A stretch of DNA of 8,839 bases from Granulicella sp. Its GTDB lineage: Bacteria; Acidobacteriota; Terriglobia; Terriglobales; Acidobacteriaceae. The position numbers were made by a program, and so were the translations under genes. The notes under the pieces are model-generated. The model searched no databases, had not been told where the DNA came from, and saw only the letters and a program-made list of their open reading frames with translations. Below, one piece after another: positions 1 to 7,668 of the stretch. The first letter of the stretch is position 1. Each line of letters starts with the position of its first letter. The stretch lies in NCBI GenBank assembly GCA_003133205.1, contig PKWK01000193.1, positions 1-8,839 of the forward strand, given 5' to 3'.

Positions 1-692
1 TTCGGCGAGTTCTTCAGCGTGATGCGGTAGAGGGTGAAGTCGTCGGTGAGGTCGGTGTCGATAATGCGCGGGACCTGCTGGCGGCCGGCGCTGCGCGCGT
101 CGTCGGCGAGGTCCCACCAGCTTTTCGTGGACGTCTTGCCGTCGACCACGATCCTGGCGCCGCCCTGGCCGTCGATTGTGCCGTCGCCCATGATGCCCGA
201 GCCGGTCGCACTCTTCACGGTGATGAGCGGCCTGCATCCGTTGCCGGAATCGTCGTTCACGATGCCGCAGCTTCCCGGGGCCAGCGCGTAGTATTCGGGG
301 TTGCGCGTGCCGTAGAGCGTGACTCCCTTGTCCACCAGCAGCGTGACGCCGGGGCGCAGTGCGATGGGCCCGGTGAGGAATGCGGTGTTGCCGCCGTCGG
401 GCGCAAGTTCGACGGCGTTGCCCTTGTCACAATGGTCGAGCGCCTGCTGGAGACGCGCGGTGTCCAGCCCTTCCTGCCCGGCGCCGGCCTTGTAGGCGCG
501 CGCTTCGATGTCGCCGCTGGTGGCGGAGGCCGCGGTCAGCGTGGCTTTAAGGGTGACGCATGCCGGGGGAATGACCGGCTCGTTGACTGTGCGGGTGTCC
601 TGCGCGGGCAGGTAGGAACCTGCTGCCAGGATTCCAACTGCAAGAGAGACTGCCGTCATCCGACAAACTGCAAAGCGTTGCGCTCGACTCAT
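1..692 (-). CDS. Secreted glycoside hydrolase family 28 (polygalacturonase-like) protein, partial
   Basis: The 5' 230 codons of a larger gene are visible; the 3' end lies beyond the left edge. The ATG at 692-690 is preceded by GGAAGGG with a 5-nt gap, which fixes the start. Residues 1-31 form a signal peptide: basic start (MSRAQR), hydrophobic core around 13-28, likely cleavage near PAQ-D, so the product should be exported. Residues 66-130 (AYKAGAGQEG.. LQQALDHC.. PGVTLLVDKGVTLYGTRNPEYY) match the N-terminal part of pectinase-type right-handed beta-helix proteins. GDGTIDGQGG at 169-178, WWDLA at 192-196 and the segment PRIIDTDLTDDFTLYRITLKNSP at 208-230 are typical of GH28. Family knowledge: GH28 enzymes hydrolyse galacturonan or related pectin bonds. 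The catalytic NTD, DD, GHG and RIK motifs would lie outside the window, so activity and substrate cannot be judged. It is transcribed away from the 76-aa gene. Confidence 0.85.
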   Translation of the reverse strand, partial: MSRAQRFAVCRMTAVSLAVGILAAGSYLPAQDTRTVNEPVIPPACVTLKATLTAASATSGDIEARAYKAGAGQEGLDTARLQQALDHCDKGNAVELAPDGGNTAFLTGPIALRPGVTLLVDKGVTLYGTRNPEYYALAPGSCGIVNDDSGNGCRPLITVKSATGSGIMGDGTIDGQGGARIVVDGKTSTKSWWDLADDARSAGRQQVPRIIDTDLTDDFTLYRITLKNSP

Positions 693-773
693 GCCGACCC
701 TTCCGAACCCGAATACAGCCTGGATCAGTGTAGATGGAATGCCTGCGGGATGAGTGCGACGTCGGCTACCGTG

Positions 774-805
774 CCTATGTGCGGACCTATAGGCAGTCCT
801 ATAAT
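774..805 (+). promoter_or_regulatory. Putative promoter with three 12-bp-phased CCTATR hexamers
   Basis: A perfect TATAAT lies at 800-805, about 20 nt before the ATG of the 76-aa gene. The hexamers CCTATG (774), CCTATA (786) and CCTATA (798) start exactly 12 bp apart, and the last overlaps the TATAAT. No recognisable TTGACA-like -35 element sits 16-18 bp upstream. The predicted transcription start (about 812) would fall just before the GAGG ribosome site at 813-816, giving a very short leader. Direct repeats with regular phasing at a promoter that lacks a -35 suggest binding of a regulator, but this is inference. The repeats could also be chance in a short region. Confidence 0.4.
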
Positions 806-824
806 CGAGGACGAGGCACGGCGC

Positions 825-1055
825 ATGACCGCAGGGTTGAGATTTCTCTGGACAGCAACGCGCGGGCACCGGCTGCGGCCGTGGCGCAGCGAATACCTCA
901 AATGGAGGTTGGAGACCTTTACCGGCAAACACGCGGAAGAGGTGGGCGCGCGCGACTTCTGGCGATTTCTGGTCTCGGAGCGGAAGCAGTTGCTGCGATT
1001 CCTGCGATGGCTTTCGGAGATGAGGTCGTACGCGAGCGCAGATAGCCGCGAGTGA
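825..1055 (+). CDS. Small basic conserved hypothetical protein (76 aa)
   Basis: The ATG at 825 has GAGG at 813-816, an 8-nt spacing. The frame stays open upstream to 432, but that part is antisense to the GH28 gene and is not protein-like. The 76-residue product is rich in Arg, Trp and Phe: RFLWTATRGHRLRPW at residues 6-20, then YLKWRLETFTGKHAEEV at 24-40, FWRFL at 45-49 and LLRFLRWLSEMRSYA at 56-70. There is no signal peptide and no transmembrane helix; two amphipathic helices look likely. I recall similar short proteins in acidobacterial genomes, which makes it a conserved protein of unknown function, but I could not search. It is followed after 68 bp by the dienelactone hydrolase gene and may be co-transcribed with it. 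No function is assigned. Confidence 0.65.
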   Translation: MTAGLRFLWTATRGHRLRPWRSEYLKWRLETFTGKHAEEVGARDFWRFLVSERKQLLRFLRWLSEMRSYASADSRE

Positions 1056-1123
1056 TCGGTCGGGCGCATCCTACGAATAGGCGCAGTAGAACACATCAAA
1101 ATGAAGACCATTGGAGCGAAATC

Positions 1124-1810
1124 ATGGGTGACTGGGTAAAGCTGAAAGCGGATGATGGACACGAGCTGGGCGCGTACGTGGCGACTCCGGCGCAGGAGCC
1201 GATTGGCGCGGTGGTGGTGATTCAGGAGATATTCGGTGTCAACCCATCGATTCGCGGAGTTGTGGATGCCTATGCGCGCGAGGGGTTTTTGGCGATTGCG
1301 CCGGCGCTGTTTGACCGCTTCGAGCGCGATCTTGAACTGGGATATGGCGAGGCGGACATGAAGAAGGCGTTCGGGCTGTATCCGAAGCTCGATCCGAATG
1401 TATCGCTGGTGGACATTGCCGCGGCGTTCCACTATGTGAAGCGGGCGGGCAAGCCAACCGCGGTGCTGGGCTTCTGTTATGGAGGGCTGACGACGTGGCT
1501 GTCGGCGACGCGCGGCGAAAACCTGAGGATGCAGCCGGATTGCTGCGTGGGCTACTATCCTGGCGGCGTTGGCAAAGTTGCGGCGGAGGAGCCGGTTTGC
1601 CCGGTGATGCTGCACTTTGGCGCGGCCGATGATCATATTGGCAAGGACCAGGTGGACGCGGTGCGGACGGCGCATCCGGAGGTGGAGATTTTTCTGTATG
1701 AGGGTGTGGGCCATGCGTTCGCGAATCCGGATCGGCCGAGCTATAACGCGGTCGCGGCGGCGCTGGCGGATCAGCGGTCGCTGGCTTTTCTGAAGGCGAA
1801 CCTGGCTTAG
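1124..1810 (+). CDS. Dienelactone hydrolase family protein (alpha/beta hydrolase)
   Basis: A 228-aa protein of the usual length for the dienelactone hydrolase family. The ATG at 1124 is supported by GGAG at 1113-1116 (7-nt gap) and by the family-like N-terminus MGDWVKLKADDG; the open frame back to 1052 codes for an untypical lead-in. Family active-site elements are all in place: Glu35 in VIQEIFG, the nucleophile Cys118 in GFCYGG, Asp169 in HFGAADDHI, His197 in GVGHAFAN, and Arg204 in the following DRPSY segment. Known members open lactone rings such as dienelactone to maleylacetate in chlorocatechol breakdown; many others are general cytoplasmic esterases. No aromatic-degradation genes are visible nearby, so the true substrate is unknown. 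It follows the 76-aa gene and ends just before a fold-back repeat that may act as its terminator. Confidence 0.9.
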   Translation: MGDWVKLKADDGHELGAYVATPAQEPIGAVVVIQEIFGVNPSIRGVVDAYAREGFLAIAPALFDRFERDLELGYGEADMKKAFGLYPKLDPNVSLVDIAAAFHYVKRAGKPTAVLGFCYGGLTTWLSATRGENLRMQPDCCVGYYPGGVGKVAAEEPVCPVMLHFGAADDHIGKDQVDAVRTAHPEVEIFLYEGVGHAFANPDRPSYNAVAAALADQRSLAFLKANLA

Positions 1811-1813
1811 GGC

Positions 1814-1912
1814 AAGGCTTAACACCGATCAACACCGATGAAACCGATCAAGAGGAGATAACGTGCTTTTGGTCTGCTCTGATCGGCGCTTGTCGGCGTG
1901 CTTGGTGTTAAG
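1814..1912. repeat. Fold-back intergenic element with ACACCGAT decamer repeats
   Basis: Starting 3 nt after the stop codon of the hydrolase gene there are three imperfect 10-bp repeats (AACACCGATC at 1821, AACACCGATG at 1831, AAACCGATCA at 1841). The element is bounded by a perfect 9-bp inverted repeat, CTTAACACC at 1818-1826 and GGTGTTAAG at 1904-1912. An inner 7-bp pair, CCGATCA at 1844-1850 and TGATCGG at 1880-1886, continues the fold-back, and the arms between are partly complementary. The first 16 bases (AAGGCTTAACACCGAT) recur exactly at 7527-7542, again just after a stop codon. It contains no convincing gene. It may be a non-autonomous mobile or REP-like element. Confidence 0.7.
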
Positions 1913-1922
1913 TTCTTTTCTT
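1818..1922 (+). terminator. Possible terminator formed by the fold-back element
   Basis: The inverted repeat 1818-1826/1904-1912 closes a long stem that is followed directly by TTCTTTTCTT at 1913-1922. A hairpin followed by a U-rich stretch could end transcription of the hydrolase gene before the rpsO promoter. The stem is long, imperfect and not GC-rich at its base, so this is a weak call. Confidence 0.3.
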
Positions 1923-1933
1923 GCCATGTCGAA

Positions 1934-1963
1934 TTGCCGCATTTTGCAATCCAGTGCTATCCT
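1934..1963 (+). promoter_or_regulatory. Putative rpsO-pnp promoter
   Basis: TTGCCG at 1934-1939 and an extended -10 (TGC followed by TATCCT at 1958-1963) are separated by 18 bp. The TG dinucleotide and the TATNNT core fit a sigma-70-type extended -10 promoter. Transcription would start near 1970 and give a leader of roughly 45 nt before the GTG start of rpsO. Its position between the previous gene's repeat element and rpsO is right for the operon promoter. Confidence 0.45.
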
Positions 1964-2016
1964 TTATGGAGACACTACGACCGCGAGTGGACTAGAGATC
2001 AGGAGCAACAACTGCT

Positions 2017-2283
2017 GTGTTGGAATCCGTAAAAAAGACAGACATTATTCAAAAGTTTCGCACGCACGACTCGGACACCGGGAGTCCGGAGGTCCAGATC
2101 GCCCTCCTGAGCGAGCGCATTGGCGAATTGACCGAGCACTTCAAGACGCATAAGAAGGACCATGGCTCCCGCCGCGGCCTTCTGATGCTGGTGAGCAAGC
2201 GCCGACGTCTCCTCGACTATCTGAAGAAGTGCGACTCGGACCGGTACCGCGAGGTCATCGGGAAGCTTGGCATCCGCAAGTAG
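2017..2283 (+). CDS. rpsO: 30S ribosomal protein S15
   Basis: An 88-aa protein, close to the family's usual 88-89 residues. The hallmark segment [22 protein letters not shown] (about 14-35) is present, followed by [32 protein letters not shown] (38-69) and the C-terminal [13 protein letters not shown]15 binds the central domain of 16S rRNA early in 30S assembly and contributes to a bridge with 50S. The chosen start is GTG at 2017, with AGGAG at 2001-2005 (11-nt gap). The next codon, TTG at 2020, would give one residue less and cannot be excluded. There is no intrinsic terminator after the stop, so transcription probably continues into pnp, the arrangement known from many bacteria. In some bacteria S15 represses its own translation through the leader; nothing specific can be shown here. 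Confidence 0.97.
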   Translation: MLESVKKTDIIQKFRTHDSDTGSPEVQIALLSERIGELTEHFKTHKKDHGSRRGLLMLVSKRRRLLDYLKKCDSDRYREVIGKLGIRK

Positions 2284-2627
2284 ACGCAACTGGGACAACC
2301 CGTCATCATGGACGCAGGCAAGACCCGACCCACCCGGCAGTCATCTTCCTCTTCGCGCAAGGCCGCTTTGGACCTTGCCGCTGGAGTCGCTGATGGGGTG
2401 CGAGGTCGTTGTCCGGAATTCGCTGGCCACGCGGCGAGCGAACCCGGCTTGCGCTTGCAACATGCGCTCGATCCCGAGGGCAAAATCCAGAATTCAGATT
2501 TATCTGCAGCTCGCCAGCGGCCTCACTCCCGCTGGGGCCGAGCTGCATGCCTGCGTGCTTTCGAGTTGATAAGCGACGCGGCGACAGATTTCCATAATCG
2601 ACAAGAAGAATAGAGAAGAGGCGCACT
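2284..2627 (+). other. 344-bp rpsO-pnp spacer, no convincing gene
   Basis: Several frames stay open through this spacer, but their translations are low-complexity Arg/Ser/Ala-rich mixtures and none has a good ribosome site. The frame from 2308 to 2613 is the longest and shows no domain. The spacer holds a weak hairpin (GCAAGG at 2357-2362 with CCTTGC at 2373-2378) and the strong stem-loop listed separately. No T-run follows either hairpin. A CATAAT box at 2593-2598 lacks a properly spaced -35 (TTGATA at 2566 is 21 bp away), so a separate pnp promoter is only a weak possibility. I interpret the spacer as an untranslated leader for pnp within the operon. Confidence 0.6.
2505..2547 (+). promoter_or_regulatory. 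Strong stem-loop in the pnp leader (possible RNase III/PNPase control site)
   Basis: TGCAGCTCG at 2505-2513 pairs with CGAGCTGCA at 2539-2547, and CCAGCGG at 2514-2520 pairs with CCGCTGG at 2529-2535. The loop is 8 nt (2521-2528), and a 3-nt bulge (GGC, 2536-2538) lies on the 3' side. This makes 16 perfect base pairs, mostly G-C, ending 80 nt before the pnp ATG. No U-run follows, so it does not look like a terminator. In E. coli the pnp leader carries a long hairpin that RNase III cuts, allowing PNPase to reduce its own expression. The same role here is inferred from position and shape only. Confidence 0.6.
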
Positions 2628-5081
<2,454 letters not shown>

Positions 5082-5115
5082 GACCTGACCGAGTTGGTCA
5101 TTGAACTGAGATGAG

Positions 5116-5146
5116 AAGCCCGGCGCTTGCCGGGCTTTTCCTTTGG
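5116..5146 (+). terminator. Intrinsic terminator of the rpsO-pnp operon
   Basis: AAGCCCGGC at 5116-5124 and GCCGGGCTT at 5129-5137 form a 9-bp GC-rich stem around a GCTT tetraloop, followed by TTCCTTT. It lies 34 bp after the pnp stop codon. This is a textbook rho-independent terminator. Confidence 0.92.
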
Positions 5147-5200
5147 GCTATCGATTTGGGTTGGTGATACTTTAGGATTCAAGCGTGGGAGGGCGCAACA

Positions 5201-6142
5201 ATGGGCGGACTGAAACGGAAATCCCTGTTCCTTCTGTTGATCGTCATCGTAATCCCGCTCGCACTGCGCGCGCAGGGTTCGCCGCAGCATCTCATCGTGC
5301 CGGGCGTGTGGTTTTTTACGGGCGACACGAATGGCTATAGCAACACCGTTGTGATCGAGATGCGGGACTACCTGATCGTTGTCGATGCGAACTATCCAGG
5401 TCGCGCGAAGGAACTGCTGAGCATCACGAAGCAGCTTTCGCCCAAGCCGGTGCGCTATGTGTTCGACACGCATGCGCATGGCGATCATGCGTACGGTAAC
5501 TCGGTGTGGACCGCAGCGGGCGCGACCACGATGGCCTTCCAGGGTGTCACCGATGAGATGAATCGCTGGGAGCCGACGCGATGGCGGAACGCCGTTCCGA
5601 AGCGACCCGATCTGCAAGCGACCGGCGAGACTGATGTCCAGCGGCCGCAGATGTCCATCACTGGGGACAAGCTGGTGTTGAAGGATGGAACGCGCGAGGT
5701 GGATTTTCTTTTTCTCGGATGGGGCCATACGCCAGGCGATGGATATGTGTGGCTGCCTGCGGAGCGCGTGCTTGCGACCGGCGATGCGGCGGTGAATGGG
5801 CCGCGCAACAAGCTGCTCGATGCGTATCTGGCGAATTGGCCGAAGGCGTTGGACAAGGCCATCGCGCTGGGGCCGGTGTATGTCCTTCCAGGCCACGGCG
5901 ATGCTGGCGGCATTGAGATTCTGCAAGGGCAGAAGAGATTCCTAGCCGATCTGTACGCGGCGGTGAAGGTGCAGGTGGATGCGGGGAAGAAGCCTGCGGA
6001 GATGAAGATCGATCTGGATAAGCCCGACCAGTGGTGGTTCCCAGATAGCCGGCCGGACCTGCGCCAACAGGACATTGAGACGGTGTATCTGGAGATCACG
6101 TCGCATGCTCCTGCTGGTGCGACCCCGCACGAGTGGAAGTGA
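5201..6142 (+). CDS. Exported MBL-fold (metallo-beta-lactamase superfamily) metallohydrolase
   Basis: A 313-aa protein starting at ATG 5201, with GGGAGGG at 5187-5193 (7-nt gap). Residues 1-25 are a signal peptide: KRK at 5-7, hydrophobic run 8-22, then LRAQG, so it is likely periplasmic. The full metal-ligand set of the fold is present: HAHGDH at 91-96 (His91, His93, Asp95, His96), His176 in GWGHTPGD, Asp195 in ATGDAAVN and His232 in PGHGD. A two-zinc hydrolase is expected. The superfamily includes lactonases, thioesterases, beta-lactamases and proteins found beside quinoprotein dehydrogenases; the layout resembles secreted metallo-hydrolases common in acidobacteria, and the substrate cannot be named. 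A weak promoter (TTGGGC at 5143, GATACT at 5166, 17-bp spacing) may lie just after the pnp terminator. Its stop codon overlaps the start of the next gene. Confidence 0.88.
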   Translation: MGGLKRKSLFLLLIVIVIPLALRAQGSPQHLIVPGVWFFTGDTNGYSNTVVIEMRDYLIVVDANYPGRAKELLSITKQLSPKPVRYVFDTHAHGDHAYGNSVWTAAGATTMAFQGVTDEMNRWEPTRWRNAVPKRPDLQATGETDVQRPQMSITGDKLVLKDGTREVDFLFLGWGHTPGDGYVWLPAERVLATGDAAVNGPRNKLLDAYLANWPKALDKAIALGPVYVLPGHGDAGGIEILQGQKRFLADLYAAVKVQVDAGKKPAEMKIDLDKPDQWWFPDSRPDLRQQDIETVYLEITSHAPAGATPHEWK

Positions 6143-7089
6143 TGGAGGCGGAAGGCGGCCGCTCTTCGAAGCGGGTCTATCTCGCGTTTGTGTCACTGGC
6201 AGTGTTTGCGGGGCCTTTGACGGGATATCTCGCAGGCACGGTTCTTCCGGCGATCGGCCTGGGAGCGTTCACCGGAGTTGCGCTGAGTTCCGCGGTCGCG
6301 GGCACAGTCCTGATTGCGCTGAGTGTCAGTCACAGGCAACGGATCCTTGGAGCGCAGCAGTGGCTGGCGCTGCTTCTGCTGCTGATTCCGCAATGGTGCT
6401 CCATTGCGCTGAGCCCGCTGGTCACTCCGGTTCCCTGGCTGCACGGGATTCGGTGGGGCGCTTCGCTGTTGCTCAGCCTTGCCGCGCCACTCTGGCTCGC
6501 TTTGCTCTCCGCGCTGGAGCTGGTTCGGGTTGAGGTGCCGCGTTCAATCGTTGCGGCCGCGATTGCCGGGATCGGAGCGGTGTGCCTGGTGGTGCCGGTG
6601 GATGCGTACAGCGTTGCGTGGAATCAGATTCCGATGCTCGTGGTGCAATCGCTGCTGGGGATTGCGGCAGTCGCGTCGTGGGCCTTCGCTCGCGATCGCC
6701 TGAACGGCGCGCCACCGGAGTGCGCGGCGGGATGCTACCTGCTGTTGAGCGCGGTGGGTAGCGCGGCGTTTGCGCTGCTCTGCGAACGTGGATCGTGGCA
6801 GCCGCTGGAGTGGCGGCAACTGATTGCGCCGCTCGCGTTGCAGGCGGTTGTGGTGGCGTGCTCGTGGGTGCTGTGGTTCTGGCTGCTGCAGCGGGTGACG
6901 CTGGGGGCTTTCGGAATGCGCGCGCTGGCGGCGTGGCTTGCAGCGGTGATTCCCGGGTTCGCCGTGTTCGGGTTCCTCGAGTGGCGTGCGGATGTTGCGA
7001 TTGCCGTCGCGTTGAGTGCGGTCGTGATTTCGCTGCGAGCCGCGCCCGTGGAGGAACAGCCCGTGGCAGTGGGCCTTGGCGGCTCGTGA
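6142..7089 (+). CDS. Multi-pass membrane protein, probable EamA/DMT-type transporter
   Basis: A 315-aa, strongly hydrophobic protein. I count about ten membrane helices (near residues 12-31, 40-61, 73-92, 103-124, 135-152, 162-182, 197-214, 226-248, 258-278 and 284-299). This number and length fit the drug/metabolite transporter (EamA) fold of two five-helix repeats. The last part, WVLWFWLLQRVTLGAF at 242-257 then a Pro-containing helix and FGFLEWRAD at 276-284, resembles the C-terminal EamA repeat, in which a Glu follows the ninth helix. The ATG at 6142 shares a base with the TGA of the upstream gene (TGATG), pointing to translational coupling; a GTG at 6133 would add three residues. The substrate is unknown and the family call is tentative. 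Coupling with an exported hydrolase could mean a shared compound, but this is inference. Confidence 0.75.
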   Translation: MEAEGGRSSKRVYLAFVSLAVFAGPLTGYLAGTVLPAIGLGAFTGVALSSAVAGTVLIALSVSHRQRILGAQQWLALLLLLIPQWCSIALSPLVTPVPWLHGIRWGASLLLSLAAPLWLALLSALELVRVEVPRSIVAAAIAGIGAVCLVVPVDAYSVAWNQIPMLVVQSLLGIAAVASWAFARDRLNGAPPECAAGCYLLLSAVGSAAFALLCERGSWQPLEWRQLIAPLALQAVVVACSWVLWFWLLQRVTLGAFGMRALAAWLAAVIPGFAVFGFLEWRADVAIAVALSAVVISLRAAPVEEQPVAVGLGGS

Positions 7090-7108
7090 CGCTATACTGT
7101 GGGGAAAG

Positions 7109-7519
7109 ATGGCTGCTTCGATGTACATCGTGGTTGAGGGCGAAGATCCGGGATTCGACATCTTCGTCAATGGGCGTGCGCTGGCGCGGCATGAGGATGC
7201 GCTGGAGCGGCTGGCGCTGCGTCTGGGCGTGAAGCCGCTGATCGAGTTTTTCTCCGCCGATGAGAATTCGATGTCGCTGCTGATCGAGGAGGGCGCGGGG
7301 AATCCTGAGTTGATGCGGCGACTGCCTCCGCCACAGTGGTACGCGGCGGGCGATGGGCTGGCGACCGTGCGTGCGCTGGCGGCGGCGTTGCAGGACGATC
7401 CGCAACAGCTTGGCACCGAGGGGCCGCAGGTGCTGGACGAACTGCTGGGGTATGCGCAGGTGCTCGACAAGACGATGCGAGCGGGACTGCGCTGGCATCT
7501 TGCGGTGAGCTGGCGGTAA
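7109..7519 (+). CDS. Conserved hypothetical protein (136 aa)
   Basis: The protein begins MAASMYIVVEGEDPGFDIFV, then NGRALARHEDALERLALRLG and IEFFSADENS, and ends LRWHLAVSWR. It is soluble, somewhat acidic, with no signal peptide or membrane helix. Sequence features typical of a real protein are the PPPQWYAAGDGLATVRAL segment in the middle (about 75-92) and a predicted helix before the C-terminal RWHLAV strand. I recall similar uncharacterised proteins in several bacterial phyla but cannot name a family. The ATG at 7109 has GGGG at 7101-7104 with a short 4-nt gap; the in-frame ATG at 7121 (132 aa, MYIVVEG) is an equally good start judged by the protein. The gene is 19 bp after the membrane-protein gene, so co-transcription is likely. 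A TATACT box at 7093-7098 could add a local promoter, but no -35 is seen. No function is assigned. Confidence 0.75.
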   Translation: MAASMYIVVEGEDPGFDIFVNGRALARHEDALERLALRLGVKPLIEFFSADENSMSLLIEEGAGNPELMRRLPPPQWYAAGDGLATVRALAAALQDDPQQLGTEGPQVLDELLGYAQVLDKTMRAGLRWHLAVSWR

Positions 7520-7526
7520 GCCGGAA

Positions 7527-7552
7527 AAGGCTTAACACCGATGACACCGATC
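7527..7552. repeat. Second copy of the ACACCGAT element (half site)
   Basis: AAGGCTTAACACCGAT at 7527-7542 is identical over 16 bases to 1814-1829, followed by a further ACACCGAT at 7544-7551. It begins 7 nt after the stop codon of the 136-aa gene, matching the placement of the first copy. The right-hand inverted arm (GGTGTTAAG) is absent, so this copy is partial or decayed. Confidence 0.7.
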
Positions 7553-7565
7553 GAACTGATTTCAG

Positions 7566-7606
7566 GAACAAATACTGTCATTCTGAGCTGCGCTCAGAAT
7601 GACAGT
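7566..7606 (-). terminator. Possible murA terminator from the perfect palindrome
   Basis: Read on the minus strand, the stem CTGTCATTCTGAGC / GCTCAGAATGACAG (extended by one A-T pair) is followed by TATTTGTT. It lies about 63 nt after the murA stop codon. On the plus strand the stem is followed by GCACAACAAA, with no U-run, so termination would favour murA transcripts. The hairpin belongs to a repeat element, so a terminator role is secondary and unproven. Confidence 0.4.
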
Positions 7607-7654
7607 GCACAACAAATACAGGGGTCCTTCACTGCGTTCAGGATGACGGCATTG
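7567..7654. repeat. Two tandem 44-bp REP-like units, one a perfect palindrome
   Basis: Unit 1 (7567-7610) and unit 2 (7611-7654) both begin AACAAATAC and share CTGCG, TCAG and ATGAC blocks at the same offsets, with roughly two thirds of positions identical. Read on the minus strand both carry the GTCATyCTGArCGCAG motif of short intergenic repeats that I recall as widespread in acidobacteria and other phyla. In unit 1 the left half is the exact reverse complement of the right half (14-bp arms, 7575-7588 and 7592-7605, 3-nt loop). Unit 2 keeps the more usual asymmetric form ending GGGTCC on the plus strand. No gene lies here. Confidence 0.8.
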
Positions 7655-7668
7655 AAGGAAGATAGCGG

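Noticed and set aside
725..1825. A 366-codon open frame on the minus strand across the 76-aa gene and the dienelactone hydrolase
   Set aside because: It is antisense to a hydrolase with an intact catalytic triad, and its translation is Arg/His/Ala-rich without any domain, as expected of a shadow frame in GC-rich DNA.
1863..2153. A 96-codon frame starting in the fold-back element and running into rpsO
   Set aside because: Its second half is rpsO read in the wrong frame, and its first half covers the inverted repeat and the likely promoter.
2566..2598. A separate pnp promoter (TTGATA at 2566, CATAAT at 2593)
   Set aside because: The 21-bp gap is too long for a normal sigma-70 promoter and no extended -10 is present.
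2308..2613. A 101-codon open frame in the rpsO-pnp spacer
   Set aside because: It has no adequate ribosome site or domain, and it runs through the strong stem-loop; the spacer is better explained as a leader.
7567..7654. CRISPR array
   Set aside because: There are only two imperfect units in direct contact with no spacers, and they belong to a REP-like repeat family.
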